A stretch of 64,000 bases of DNA from Halarcobacter ebronensis (GCF_013201825.1 NZ_CP053836.1:248001-312000); one strand, 5' to 3'; numbered from the stretch's first letter, positions 44,674 through 54,186 are shown. The notes: generated from the letters alone by a model not told the origin. Numbers and translations: made by a program.

Positions 44674-45855
44674 ATGAATTTTAAATCTATTATTCCAATT
44701 AAAGAGGTCTCTATAAAAGAGCTATTTAGTTTCAAGATGAGTTTTTCAAATGTAACTATGGCAATGATTACTTTAGGATTGGTTGCACTTTTTACTGCGG
44801 GGGCAATTACATATTTTATTGAAGGTCATCACGCTTATAATGTAACAAGAGAACATCCATGGGGATTGATTATTGGTATGTATGTATTTTTTGTTGTATC
44901 AAGTACAGGACTTTGTATTATGTCTTCAATTGGTCATGTATTTGGTGTAAAAGAGTTTGAGATTATAGGTAAAAGAGCAATCTTAGGAGCAATACTTACA
45001 ATTTGTACAGGATTTTTAGTTATTGCACTTGAAATAGGTCATCCAGTTAGAATGGTAATCTATAATATATTAACTCCAGGATTTACTTCTGCTATTTGGT
45101 GGATGGGGACACTATATGGACTATATTTATGTTTTATTATCTTTGAATTTATATTCTTAATTAGAAATGATCATAAATGGTCAAAAATCTTTGGTCTTGG
45201 GGGATTATTAGTAGGTATTGCGGCACATAGTAATTTGGGTGCAGTATTTGGATTTTTAATAGCAAGACCGATTGCAAATGGAGTATTTTTCCCAATATAC
45301 TTTATTCTTTCAGCCATGATTACAGGTTCATATTTATTATTTTTAATGTACGGGTTTAGATATAAAATGAATTTTCCCAAAGAGGTCGAAGATATGCTTG
45401 TAAAATTGGCAAAAATTTTAGGTCTTCTTTTGGCAATATTAATGTTTTTTGAAATTTGGAGAATGTTAACATCAATTTATGGAGGTGTACCAGGACGAGC
45501 AGAGATTGCAAAACATATTTTAATGAGTCCTAATTTTTTAGTAGGAGAGGTTCTTTTAGGGATGCTTATTCCTTTTATTATTATCTTAGTAAGCAAAGGT
45601 AAAAATATTAAAGGTTTAGTTTGGGCTTCAATTTTAGGTATGGTAGGTATTTTCTTTATGAGATATGATTTAGTTCACGATACACAACTAATGCCACTAC
45701 AATTACTTAAAATAAGGGAGTATCAATTACCACCATCTCTAGTTGAGTATTTCCCATCATTTGCAGAAATTGCTATCTCAATTGGTGGAATTGGTGTCTG
45801 CTTATTAGTATACTATTTTGCAGAAAAGTTTTTTAATCTTGATTATGATAAATAG
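44674..45855 (+). CDS. psrC: NrfD/PsrC-type membrane anchor and quinone-reactive subunit
   Basis: A 393-residue protein with about ten hydrophobic segments and the NrfD-family pattern: FVVSSTGLCIMSSIGHVFG, ALEIGHPVRMVIYNILTPG, PIANGVFFPIYFILSAMITG, and a late GVPGRAEIAKHILMSPNF. It binds quinone in the inner membrane and exchanges electrons with PsrB. It is ten bases after psrB and overlaps nothing; the rhodanese gene begins 13 bases beyond its stop. Confidence 0.9.
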   Translation: MNFKSIIPIKEVSIKELFSFKMSFSNVTMAMITLGLVALFTAGAITYFIEGHHAYNVTREHPWGLIIGMYVFFVVSSTGLCIMSSIGHVFGVKEFEIIGKRAILGAILTICTGFLVIALEIGHPVRMVIYNILTPGFTSAIWWMGTLYGLYLCFIIFEFIFLIRNDHKWSKIFGLGGLLVGIAAHSNLGAVFGFLIARPIANGVFFPIYFILSAMITGSYLLFLMYGFRYKMNFPKEVEDMLVKLAKILGLLLAILMFFEIWRMLTSIYGGVPGRAEIAKHILMSPNFLVGEVLLGMLIPFIIILVSKGKNIKGLVWASILGMVGIFFMRYDLVHDTQLMPLQLLKIREYQLPPSLVEYFPSFAEIAISIGGIGVCLLVYYFAEKFFNLDYDK

Positions 45856-45868
45856 AAAAGGATTAGCC

Positions 45869-47059
45869 ATGAAATTATCACTAATTACAAAGAGTCTGTT
45901 CGCAGTAACACTTTTATCGACATTGATGCTGGCAAATGAACCAGCAAACTTATCAAAACCAACAGAAAAGGTACAGTCATTAATTGATAAGTATAAATTG
46001 GAAGTAGTTGATTATAATTATGTAAAGGGAAAAATAGGAAAAGGAACAAGAGATAGTGCAAAGGTTGTTTTAATTGATGCAAGACCTGATAAAAAATATA
46101 TCTCTGGTACTATTCCTAGTTCATTAAATATTCCAGATACAGAATATGAGAAATATGTAGGACAGTTAAAAGATACACCAAAAAACAAAGAGATTTTAGT
46201 TTATTGTGGTGGCTGGGCTTGCGCGAAAAGTCCAAAAGTTGCAGGACTTCTTAAAAAAGATGGTTTTACAAAGGTAAAATTATATCAAGCAGGTGAACCA
46301 GAGTGGGGGCAAAAAAGTTATTTAGAAGTTGGTACTGAAGTTGTAAAAAGTGCATTAAGTAAAAATGCAGCGGTTATAATTGATGCGCGACCTTATGCTA
46401 AATATATGCAAGAGACTATTCCAGGAAGTATCTCAATCCCCGATACTGAGTTAGAGCAATTAAAAGGTAGATTTCCAGTTAATCATATGGAAAAGATTAT
46501 TACATTTTGTGGTGGATATAAATGTGCAAAATCTCATGTAGTAGCTAAAAAACTTATTTCTATGGGATACAAAAATGTAACTGTTTATGCTGCTGGATTA
46601 CCAGCTTGGAAAGAAGCAGGTTTATCAACTACAAAAAGTAGTGAGACAGCTAAAAATGATAAAAAAGAGAATAAACCAGAGTTTAGTAAAAATGGTGCAA
46701 AACTTGGTTCTGATGAAGGAAGTATTGATGGAGAATGGTTATACTCATTTATAAAAGAGGATAAAGTTCCTTCATTTATTCAAATAGTTGATGTTACTTC
46801 TCCTGAAGAGTTTAATAAAGGACATATTAAAGGTGCAATCAATATAACAGCAGAGAACTATTCAGCAAAAGAGTTTATATCAAAACTTCCAAAGAATAAA
46901 ACTATTGTATTTAATTGTACACAAGGTGGAAGATCTATTGATGCTTGGAATAAATTGAAAAAAGCTGGATATGATATTTCAGAGGTTTTCTATTTTGATG
47001 CAAATATTGATTGCAAAGGAAACGATTGTAAAATAAAAGTTAATGAGCCTTTAGAGTAG
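45869..47059 (+). CDS. Secreted triple-rhodanese sulfurtransferase
   Basis: A 396-residue protein with a signal peptide (MKLSLITKSLFAVTLLSTLMLA) and three rhodanese domains. Domain 1 (about 40-155) has VVLIDARPDKKY and CGGWACAKS (C113, C118). Domain 2 (about 157-255) has VIIDARPYAKY and CGGYKCAKS (C214, C219). Domain 3 (about 285-390), after a Lys/Ser/Thr-rich linker, has IVDVTSPEEFNKGHIKGA and CTQGGRS (C350). Domains 1 and 2 are duplicated and share an extra second cysteine five residues after the first. The ATG at 45869 follows AAAAGGATTAGCC. As with Wolinella Sud, it could carry sulfane sulfur to or from the PsrA-like enzyme in the periplasm. A terminator follows. Confidence 0.88.
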   Translation: MKLSLITKSLFAVTLLSTLMLANEPANLSKPTEKVQSLIDKYKLEVVDYNYVKGKIGKGTRDSAKVVLIDARPDKKYISGTIPSSLNIPDTEYEKYVGQLKDTPKNKEILVYCGGWACAKSPKVAGLLKKDGFTKVKLYQAGEPEWGQKSYLEVGTEVVKSALSKNAAVIIDARPYAKYMQETIPGSISIPDTELEQLKGRFPVNHMEKIITFCGGYKCAKSHVVAKKLISMGYKNVTVYAAGLPAWKEAGLSTTKSSETAKNDKKENKPEFSKNGAKLGSDEGSIDGEWLYSFIKEDKVPSFIQIVDVTSPEEFNKGHIKGAINITAENYSAKEFISKLPKNKTIVFNCTQGGRSIDAWNKLKKAGYDISEVFYFDANIDCKGNDCKIKVNEPLE

Positions 47060-47065
47060 ATTTAA

Positions 47066-47100
47066 AAGGAGTGTATTTTTTGCACTCCTTGATTTTTTTT
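47066..47100 (+). terminator. Terminator ending the sulfur island
   Basis: AAGGAGTG (47066-47073) pairs with CACTCCTT (47083-47090) and is followed by GATTTTTTTT. It is a standard intrinsic terminator just past the rhodanese gene. Confidence 0.9.
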
Positions 47101-47185
47101 GATTTTCTTTTGTGTAGAAAGGAAAAAGCTGTTTATTTCATTTAACTTTAGCTTTTAAGTATGATGTTTAAAACGAGCCTACTGT

Positions 47186-48262
47186 TCATTGTTTTACTAG
47201 CATCTTATTTAGAGCAGCATGGATTTTATATTTCATATTCCGTTTTTTAACGGACAATATTTTTTCTTTAGGGTATGCTCCTGTATCAGACATTCGTAAT
47301 AAATCTTTTTCCGTAGGCAGTGAATATCCTGATGATTGACAGTGTTCATTCAACCAAGATTCTGTTACTTGTACAAATCTATTTAGTTGTTGACATTTGT
47401 AATGTTCATCAACTTTTCTCCACCATAAAAGAATTGATGCAGATATCCTTCTTTGTATATCATCTAAATATTCCGGTGTTGTGAGTGCGAAACTTGAAAC
47501 AATATATTCGACAATGCAAAGCGTATAAAAAAGTAAGTAAGGTATACGACTATATAAATAAGACCATTGAGAAATCTTTTGTTCCCAGCCCGAGAAAATA
47601 AAATTGATATTTAACTGCTCTGTACGTATTGCTTTATGCTCTGTAAATAAATGCATCGCATGATTACATATTCCATCAAAACTATCATCATGAGCTTTAT
47701 CATATCTGAGTTGTGCAATATACGAAGCATCGAAACGGGAAGACTCATTCAATATATCTAATACTTTTTGGATTCGTATTCCATGTGCATTAACACCTCC
47801 GGCATTTTGCGAACGAAGTTTTAAAGGGTCTTCCGCAAGTTTTTCTGAAAAGTCTAATTCATCTAGAACGATTGCCTCCAATAAATATAAACTTTCTTGA
47901 AGAGGTTTTCTTATGAGCATATATGAAATATTTAACTTACTTTTTCTTGAACTTTCTAAAGCTTCATATATACAATGTAACATGTCAGATAAAATCGCGG
48001 GTAAAACAGTAATTTTTAATACTTTTGCTCGATCATTAAATCGATTTTGAACTTTCAACCAAGCAAATATATCATTAGACTTTTCTAATGATTCATTGTC
48101 ATCATTGTTTTCAATATCAATGGTTGTTGTAAAAAAGTTTCCTTCTTTTCCCGATTGGATTATTTGTGCCATAACATCATGAATAATAAAACTTAATTCA
48201 TGAGCTATAGCAAATTCTTTGGGTAAAAAGCTGTTTTTCTTATTTTTTAACGAAGAAACCAA
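47186..48262 (-). CDS. Orphan hypothetical protein with atypical codon use
   Basis: I do not recognise this 358-residue protein. It looks soluble and mostly helical, apart from a hydrophobic stretch around 230-255 (YLYSRIPYLLFYTLCIVEY onward). Notable parts are RKPLQESLYLLEAIVLDELDF, LRSQNAGGVNAHGIRIQKVLD and a C-terminal basic segment SVKKRNMKYKIHAALNKML. It uses CGA, CGG and CGT arginine codons and more G+C in third positions than neighbours, which nearly always use AGA. It stands alone between a terminator and a long inverted repeat, with no partner gene. It looks horizontally acquired; a role in defence or a mobile element is possible but nothing in the sequence proves one. Confidence 0.65.
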   Translation of the reverse strand: MVSSLKNKKNSFLPKEFAIAHELSFIIHDVMAQIIQSGKEGNFFTTTIDIENNDDNESLEKSNDIFAWLKVQNRFNDRAKVLKITVLPAILSDMLHCIYEALESSRKSKLNISYMLIRKPLQESLYLLEAIVLDELDFSEKLAEDPLKLRSQNAGGVNAHGIRIQKVLDILNESSRFDASYIAQLRYDKAHDDSFDGICNHAMHLFTEHKAIRTEQLNINFIFSGWEQKISQWSYLYSRIPYLLFYTLCIVEYIVSSFALTTPEYLDDIQRRISASILLWWRKVDEHYKCQQLNRFVQVTESWLNEHCQSSGYSLPTEKDLLRMSDTGAYPKEKILSVKKRNMKYKIHAALNKMLVKQ

Positions 48263-48376
48263 TTTGATCCTTTATCCGTAGAAAGATAACTACTCATTAG
48301 TAATATAGTATATATAAATAATATATAAAAATACCTAATAGGAGAATATTTTTACTGTACGTCTTGACTTCTTCCG

Positions 48377-48400
48377 ACTTTCTTTTATGAAAAAGAAAGT
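48377..48400. repeat. 10-bp perfect hairpin
   Basis: ACTTTCTTTT, loop ATGA, AAAAGAAAGT. A stable stem with a four-base loop, 14 bases before the larger nested repeat. It may be part of the same repeat element. Confidence 0.6.
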
Positions 48401-48413
48401 AGTAAAGAAATCA

Positions 48414-48579
48414 CCCTACAAGGTTTTGAAGGCGAAGCTTTCCTCGTTTATTATATATCTCTTTTTAGTGAGTAAAAACTTGCTAAAGAGTGCATTAAAG
48501 CACTCTTCTTAACGCTTCAAACAGTTTACTCACTTGTTTCAAAAGAGATAAATAAACACTCGGCTTCAAAAATGTAGGG
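48414..48579. repeat. Long nested inverted repeat (166 bp), repeat-element or structured RNA candidate
   Basis: Successive segments pair inward: CCCTACA/TTTTGAAG at 48414-48431 with 48564-48579; GTTTATT (48446-48452) with AATAAAC (48550-48556); TATCTCTTTT (48457-48466) with AAAAGAGATA (48541-48550); AGTGAGTAAA (48467-48476) with TTTACTCACT (48525-48534). The innermost hairpin is AAGAGTGC (48486-48493) with GCACTCTT (48500-48507). The gene-free stretch 48263-48743 otherwise holds only AT-rich promoter-like DNA for the orphan gene and the rplT terminator. Confidence 0.65.
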
Positions 48580-48689
48580 AGTAGGATAAGGACATTGTTT
48601 TTCTTTTATACCATTTTATTTAAACTGGTGTTGTATTAAATTTATATTATAAAGATTATGGTTTAGATGAAAGTTGATTTTTAGGCATA

Positions 48690-48724
48690 AAAAAAGGGAT
48701 AGAGTTAAACTCTATCCCTTTTTT
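48690..48724 (-). terminator. Terminator of rplT
   Basis: AAAAAAGGGATAGAGTT (48690-48706) and its exact reverse complement (48708-48724) form a 17-bp palindrome with T runs at both ends, so it can work in either direction. It lies 20 bases past the rplT stop codon. Confidence 0.9.
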
Positions 48725-48743
48725 ATTTGCAAATTTATATAAA

Positions 48744-49103
48744 TTATGCTGTTAATGCACTTTTAGCTTTTACTACTAATGAAGAGAATGCTTGAGCATC
48801 ATTCATAGCCATATCAGCTAAGATTTTTCTATCTAGTTCTATGTTAGCTAATTTTAAACCATTCATAAATCTAGAGTAGTTAATATCATTTAATCTGCAA
48901 CCAGCATTAATTCTTACGATCCAAAGCTTTCTAATATCTCTTTTTTTCTGTCTTCTGTCTCTATAAGCGTATACTAATGAGTGTTCTAATTGCTCTTTAG
49001 CTTTTCTAAAATGTTTTCTTCTACCGCTATAAAAACCTCTAGCTTGTTTTAAGACTTTTTTGTGTCTTCTTCTTCTTACTACACCAGTTTTAACTCTAGG
49101 CAT
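48744..49103 (-). CDS. rplT: 50S ribosomal protein L20
   Basis: A 119-residue 23S rRNA-binding assembly protein: [62 protein letters not shown] and [19 protein letters not shown] are all conserved. It ends the thrS-infC-rpmI-rplT series. The 100-base spacer before it contains small stems (TCGATTTTTAATCGA, TCCACATCTTCTGTGGA) that could be an L20 control site, as L20 regulates its own operon in other bacteria. Confidence 0.98.
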   Translation of the reverse strand: MPRVKTGVVRRRRHKKVLKQARGFYSGRRKHFRKAKEQLEHSLVYAYRDRRQKKRDIRKLWIVRINAGCRLNDINYSRFMNGLKLANIELDRKILADMAMNDAQAFSSLVVKAKSALTA

Positions 49104-49203
49104 ATTGTTTCCTTTCTTTACCGTATATTTAATAATAGGTGTCGATTTTTAATCGAACTTATCCACATCTTCTGTGGAGGGACAAAGTAATTAAAAAATT
49201 TAA

Positions 49204-49398
49204 TTACGCGTTTAACATTGCTTTAACTCTTGATAAATCAGAGCTTGCAATAACTTGTGGATTTCTAAGATTTCTTTTTCTTTTTTGGCTTTTTTTAGTT
49301 AGAATGTGGCTTCTAAAAGCTGATCCTCTTTTGATAGAACCATTTTTTTTCACTTTAAATCTTTTTAAAGCACTACTAACTGATTTCATCTTTGGCAT
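49204..49398 (-). CDS. rpmI: 50S ribosomal protein L35
   Basis: A 64-residue protein starting [21 protein letters not shown] with [23 protein letters not shown] place the start at 49398, which follows GAAAGGAACTTATACG and matches the family; an upstream in-frame ATG at 49428 would add ten unconserved residues. It lies between infC and rplT. Confidence 0.96.
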   Translation of the reverse strand: MPKMKSVSSALKRFKVKKNGSIKRGSAFRSHILTKKSQKRKRNLRNPQVIASSDLSRVKAMLNA

Positions 49399-49538
49399 CG
49401 TATAAGTTCCTTTCCTATAAATTTGCATTTTCTATTATGAAAAAGTTTGTGATTTTACTTAAAAATATCTTAAATTAAGGTTAAGTATATAAGAAGGAGA
49501 GAAAGACAAAGTCCTTCTCTTTTTTTGATTCTATTTTC

Positions 49539-50063
49539 CTAAGATTTAGGAATGATATACATATTAACGAATCTTCCCTCTTGTTTAGGTTCTGATTCTC
49601 TTGTTCCATACTCTTCAAGCATTGGCCATACTTTTTCAAGTACTTCAACTCCTGCTTCAGGATGAGACATCTCTCTTCCTTTTAAGAATACTCTACATTT
49701 AACATGATACCCTTTTTCAAGAAACTCAATAGCATGTTTAACTTTATAGTTAATATCATTTTCAGCAATTTTTACAGAGAATTTAACCTCTTTAATTACT
49801 ATAACTTTTTGGTTCTTTTTAGCCTCTTTTTTCTTTTTCTCTTGTTGGTATCTATATTTGCCATAGTCCATGATTTTTGCAACAGGAGGCTTTCCATCAG
49901 GTGCAATTAGAACTAGGTCCAATCCTAATTCATCAGCTGTAGCTTGCGCTTCACTTGTTGAAATTATTCCATAATTTGTTCCATCATCACCTAAGCATCT
50001 TACCTCTTTTACAGTGATTTCTTCATTCATAATTACATCTGACTTTTTTGAATCTTTACTCAA
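49539..50063 (-). CDS. infC: Translation initiation factor IF-3
   Basis: A 174-residue factor that checks start-codon pairing and keeps subunits apart. It shows [40 protein letters not shown] and the linker [20 protein letters not shown], then [16 protein letters not shown]. The start is a TTG overlapping the thrS stop (TTGA); infC commonly uses non-AUG starts that IF-3 itself disfavours, giving autoregulation. Members in Campylobacter also begin MSK at this point. Confidence 0.96.
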   Translation of the reverse strand: MSKDSKKSDVIMNEEITVKEVRCLGDDGTNYGIISTSEAQATADELGLDLVLIAPDGKPPVAKIMDYGKYRYQQEKKKKEAKKNQKVIVIKEVKFSVKIAENDINYKVKHAIEFLEKGYHVKCRVFLKGREMSHPEAGVEVLEKVWPMLEEYGTRESEPKQEGRFVNMYIIPKS

Positions 50064-51868
50064 ATTTTACTCCCTATTTTTAGTTGATTTATCATAGTTA
50101 AGAACTCTTCTTTTGTTAAATTAGATTGTTCTCTTTTTCTTCTGTCTCTTAATGCAATTGTTTGATGTTGAACTTCATCATCTCCAATAACTACAATCAT
50201 AGGTACTCTTTTTTTCTCAGCCATTCTAATTCTTTTGTTTAGGCTCTCATTCATACTATAAACTTCTGAATCAATCTCTTCTTCAATAAGTTCTTTTTGA
50301 AGTTGTTTTGCATATTCAACATGAGGTTCAGCAATTGGCACAAAAATAACTTGTGTTGGAGCAATAATAAATGGAAACTCTCCTGCACAGTGTTCTGTTA
50401 AAATACCAATAAATCTCTCAAAAGAACCAAGAATTGCTCTATGAATCATCACAGGTTGTTCTTTTTCACCTTTGTCATTTATATATTCTGCTTCAAATCT
50501 ACTAGGTAGATTCATATCCACTTGAACTGTACCACATTGCCATTTTCTACCAATAGCATCAAGAATCTTAATATCAATTTTTGGTCCATAGAAAGCTCCA
50601 CCACCTTCATCAATACCATAATTGATACCTTTTTCATCTAATGCATCCATTATACCTTTTGTAGTCTTTTCCCAGAAAATATCATCACCAATTGCTTTTT
50701 CTGGTTTTGTTGAAACTTCAATTTCATATTTAAAATCAAATAATGTTAATAATGAATCAACAAACTCTAGTACTTCAAAAATAACCTCTTTGATTTGGTC
50801 TTGTGTACAAAAAATATGTGAATCATCTTGAGTAAATTCTCTTACTCTAAATAGACCGTGCATAGCACCACTCATTTCATGTCTATGTACAACTCCATAC
50901 TCAAAAAGTTTTTTTGGTAAATCTTTATATGATACTAAGCTGTTTTTAAATATTTGAATATGACCAACACAGTTCATAGGTTTTATCCCATACTCTTGTT
51001 CATCAATTACAGTAAAATACATATTCTCTTTATAATTTTGATAGTGACCTGAAATTTTCCACATCTCTGCTTTTAATATTTCTGGACCACGTACTGGTTC
51101 ATAACCTCTTACTCTATGAGCTTTATATAGAAGTTTTTCTAGTTTTCCTCTAAGTCTAGAACCGCTAGGTAGCCATAAAGGAAGACCTGCACCAATGTCA
51201 TCATTAAATGCAAATAGTTCTAATTCTGTACCAAGTTTTCTATGGTCTCTTTTTTTTGCTTCTTCTAACATTGTAATATAATCATTTAACTCTTGTTTGT
51301 CAAAAAAAGCAATACCATAGATTCTTGTAATCATCTCATTTTTTTCATCACCACCAAGATAAGCTCCTGCTACTCTTGTTAGTTTAAATGCTCTAATCAT
51401 TCTTGTATTTGGTACATGAGGACCTCTACATAAGTCTTCAAAATCACCTTGCTTATAAAGGGTTAATGTATTATCGGTAATATTTTTTAAAACAGCTTGT
51501 TTTAATTCGTCATGGGCAAATTTCGTCAGTATCTCTTCTCTTGTAGCTTCGTATCTTTCTATAGGTAGTTTTTTATTTGCAAGGTCTTTCATTCTCTTTT
51601 CAATTTTTGGTAAATCTTCTTCAGAGATTTTTGAATCAACTTTGAAATCATAATAGAATCCCTCTTTTACAACAGGACCTACGAAAAATTTTGCTTCAGG
51701 ATACAACTCTTTGATAGCTTGTGCCATCAAGTGAGCACATGAGTGTCTTAGAATTTCTAGAGACTCAGCAGAATTATCAGCTTTAATCTCTTTTCCAGAG
51801 ATGCTTAAAGCTTCAGCCGTTTGAAGATCATAAATTTGACCCTCACTTAATACACCAATTGGTTCCAA
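50060..51868 (-). CDS. thrS: Threonyl-tRNA synthetase
   Basis: A 602-residue class II synthetase. The editing domain has [16 protein letters not shown] (His pair, about 48-63). The catalytic core has [27 protein letters not shown] with a zinc-ligand Cys, [23 protein letters not shown] (motif 2) and [20 protein letters not shown] (motif 3). The C-terminal anticodon domain ends the protein. The N-terminal TGS domain is shortened compared with E. coli, as usual in Campylobacterota. It is the first gene of the operon with infC. Confidence 0.97.
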   Translation of the reverse strand: MEPIGVLSEGQIYDLQTAEALSISGKEIKADNSAESLEILRHSCAHLMAQAIKELYPEAKFFVGPVVKEGFYYDFKVDSKISEEDLPKIEKRMKDLANKKLPIERYEATREEILTKFAHDELKQAVLKNITDNTLTLYKQGDFEDLCRGPHVPNTRMIRAFKLTRVAGAYLGGDEKNEMITRIYGIAFFDKQELNDYITMLEEAKKRDHRKLGTELELFAFNDDIGAGLPLWLPSGSRLRGKLEKLLYKAHRVRGYEPVRGPEILKAEMWKISGHYQNYKENMYFTVIDEQEYGIKPMNCVGHIQIFKNSLVSYKDLPKKLFEYGVVHRHEMSGAMHGLFRVREFTQDDSHIFCTQDQIKEVIFEVLEFVDSLLTLFDFKYEIEVSTKPEKAIGDDIFWEKTTKGIMDALDEKGINYGIDEGGGAFYGPKIDIKILDAIGRKWQCGTVQVDMNLPSRFEAEYINDKGEKEQPVMIHRAILGSFERFIGILTEHCAGEFPFIIAPTQVIFVPIAEPHVEYAKQLQKELIEEEIDSEVYSMNESLNKRIRMAEKKRVPMIVVIGDDEVQHQTIALRDRRKREQSNLTKEEFLTMINQLKIGSKI

Positions 51869-51980
51869 TAATTTCCTTTTTATATATATTTTTTTAAAAA
51901 TTCTTACATTTTATCTTATTTGCACTTAAAACTATTCGAATACTACTATTTTTTTTAATATTATTTTGTTAGAATAACTT

Positions 51981-52496
51981 ATGATTTTAAATTTATCTAA
52001 AATAAAAACAGAAGCTCTGTTACTTTTTTGCAAAGATTTAATTGACTCTTATATTGATAAAGAAGAGCATCTTTTTAATATTGATGAAGAGCTTGATTCT
52101 TATATAAATAAGATATCTAAAGATATGTTAAAACAGATAAATATTGCTACATTACCTACAAAATATTATATTGAAAATAGAAATCATTACAGGATAAAAG
52201 CTGTATTAAATGCATACAATTTTATAAATAAAGAGCTAACAATAGAGTTAAAAAAAGGAAAAGCTTTTAACCCATCAATGTTATATTTCTCTTTTTTAGC
52301 TGTTTGGTTTAAAGAGTTAGATAAAGAGAGCAAATCAAAAGAGTATATCTATTTTACAATCTATCCATACACTAATGTATATGACAAACTTCTAATAAAT
52401 ATAAAAGATGAAAAATTTAAACTTTTAAATATAAAGATGCTTGAGATAGCTGAAAAAGTAGTTTATAAGTTAGATAAACTATCTTTGAAAGCTTAA
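51981..52496 (+). CDS. Hypothetical cytoplasmic protein
   Basis: I do not recognise this 171-residue protein. It lacks signal or membrane segments and is rich in Lys, Leu, Ile and Tyr. Visible traits are an amphipathic N-terminal helix region, TLPTKYYIENRNHYRIKAVL in the middle and YIYFTIYPYTNVYDKLL near the C-terminus. It diverges from thrS and converges on the outer-membrane gene, sharing a bidirectional hairpin whose 5' arm includes its stop codon. Codon use is like the neighbours. Confidence 0.65.
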   Translation: MILNLSKIKTEALLLFCKDLIDSYIDKEEHLFNIDEELDSYINKISKDMLKQINIATLPTKYYIENRNHYRIKAVLNAYNFINKELTIELKKGKAFNPSMLYFSFLAVWFKELDKESKSKEYIYFTIYPYTNVYDKLLINIKDEKFKLLNIKMLEIAEKVVYKLDKLSLKA

Positions 52497-52518
52497 GAAG
52501 AGGCTAACCTCTTCTTAA
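52493..52518. terminator. Bidirectional terminator
   Basis: TTAAGAAGAGG (52493-52503), loop CTAA, CCTCTTCTTAA (52508-52518): a perfect 11-bp stem between two convergent genes, with T-rich or A-rich flanks suited to both directions. Confidence 0.85.
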
Positions 52519-52520
52519 TT

Positions 52521-54125
52521 TTAGAATCTATATCTAATATATGCTTTTATATCTTGTGCACTTTTTACTGCATCTGAAGCAGCAGCTTGAGCACTATCTA
52601 TGTCATAAGGAGTACCTTCTGCACCAAAGAATGAGTTACTTCCTGTATAGTCATAATCTATATATAGATAACTTAGCCCAAACTCAAGAGCATCAGTAAG
52701 TTTTTGATTTCTATAGATTTCCCATGCATCCCCTCTTGCAGCAATTTTACTTCCTGCATAAGTATCTTCACCATAAGTCATAGATCTCCAGTATTTTGTA
52801 CCATGATTCCACTCTATACCAATTCTAGCTTTATCAGGATCCAATGGACAAGGCATATTTAATCCAATCCAGAATGATTGTCCAACTTTAGAATCAGTAG
52901 TCCCTAACATACCAAGTGCAGTTGGGTGAGTAACACTCATAGCATAAGATGCAAAGAATGTTGTATCATCTAAGAAATCAGAGATTCCATCACCTATACC
53001 TTCAGCTTTAAACATAATTGTTGCTAAATCCATATCTCCAACATCATTAAATGATAATCCAGCTCTTGCATTCATCATATCTGAATAACTTGTTGCAGCT
53101 GCCATATTACTTTGGTATGTTTGTAATTGAGATCCTGTATAACCTATTAAGTTCCAAGCTCTTGCATAGTTTGTATGAACAGAGTATTGTCCATTATCCC
53201 AAGGGACAAAAATGAATCCTAACATATCAACATTATCATTTAATGTATCATCATCAGAGTAATCTGTTCCATCCATTGTAAATCTTTGTTTAGCATTAGT
53301 TAAACCTCTACCTGCACAAAGTTTAAACCACATACCTTCAATTCCTGTAACTTTATCAAGATTAAATCTTGCACTTGCCCCATCAAATTCTACATTAACT
53401 GTATGTGAAAGTGGAGATTTTCTTTTTTGATCTGCTCTTAAGTTAATTCCTAAACCATCAGTTGAAGGTCTTCTACCAACAGAAGCTGTCCAAGAAACAT
53501 CTTTATTTCCCAAAAATGAGTCATTTGTATATAACCAGTAAGCCTCTTTTACTTTTACACTATTATCAGTAGCATTTTCATTTGTAACCCAGTCAAAATC
53601 TGCATATCCAGGATTTGTATTAGATTGACTATGGTTTGCAGTATCACCAAATGCTTTGTTATATGATAATGTACCATAGAAAATAGAGTTTGTATCAGCT
53701 TGATATGCCATTCCAAGCCATAATCTATTTGTCATAAGTGCATTGTTTTTAGATTTTTTTCCAGAGACATGTTTATATTGAATATTATCAACTTGTGTTC
53801 TAAAATCAACATCCCATTTTAAATTGTCTCCACCACTTTGTATTTTTGCATCGGTTGCAGTTTTCCCTATGTTGTCAACCTTTTTTTCAAGTTTCTTGAA
53901 TCTTGCATCATTAACAGTTATAGAATCACTATTCATCATTTTTTCTAATGATTCTTTATTTGCTTTTGTTGTAGTTTCAGTTGCCCCTAACTTATTTTCT
54001 AGCGCTTCAATCTGAGCTTTCAAAGCTTCGATTTGTTTCATCATATCTGCTGTACTTACATTTGCAGCAAAAGATGAGGTGCCAATGGTAGCTATCGCAC
54101 TTAGTGCAATAATTGTTTTTTTCAT
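52521..54125 (-). CDS. DUF3373 family outer-membrane protein
   Basis: A 534-residue protein with a signal peptide (MKKTIIALSAIATIGTSSFA), a coiled-coil segment (about 25-85, MMKQIEALKAQIEALENKLG), then a beta-rich region ending in the outer-membrane signature YIRYRF. Landmarks include NRLWLGMAYQADTN, SVGRRPSTDGLGINLR and VHTNYARAWNLIGY. The size and pattern fit the DUF3373 family of Campylobacterota outer-membrane barrels, probably a porin for small solutes. Upstream is a palindrome identical in its 16-base core to that before psrA. The 107-residue secreted protein gene next to it is on the same strand. Confidence 0.85.
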   Translation of the reverse strand: MKKTIIALSAIATIGTSSFAANVSTADMMKQIEALKAQIEALENKLGATETTTKANKESLEKMMNSDSITVNDARFKKLEKKVDNIGKTATDAKIQSGGDNLKWDVDFRTQVDNIQYKHVSGKKSKNNALMTNRLWLGMAYQADTNSIFYGTLSYNKAFGDTANHSQSNTNPGYADFDWVTNENATDNSVKVKEAYWLYTNDSFLGNKDVSWTASVGRRPSTDGLGINLRADQKRKSPLSHTVNVEFDGASARFNLDKVTGIEGMWFKLCAGRGLTNAKQRFTMDGTDYSDDDTLNDNVDMLGFIFVPWDNGQYSVHTNYARAWNLIGYTGSQLQTYQSNMAAATSYSDMMNARAGLSFNDVGDMDLATIMFKAEGIGDGISDFLDDTTFFASYAMSVTHPTALGMLGTTDSKVGQSFWIGLNMPCPLDPDKARIGIEWNHGTKYWRSMTYGEDTYAGSKIAARGDAWEIYRNQKLTDALEFGLSYLYIDYDYTGSNSFFGAEGTPYDIDSAQAAASDAVKSAQDIKAYIRYRF

Positions 54126-54186
54126 TTTTCTTCCTTGTGTTAAAGTCTAAAAGTATTATATAATCTATAAGTTTAAGCTAATATTA

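Noticed and set aside
47186-48579. Insertion sequence made of the orphan gene plus the inverted repeat
   Set aside because: The inverted repeat arms lie together on one side of the gene rather than flanking it, no transposase motif (DDE or HUH) is visible, and no target duplication was found.
48263-48743. CRISPR-like repeats in the longest gene-free stretch
   Set aside because: The repeats are inverted arms of one structure, not regularly spaced direct repeats with spacers.
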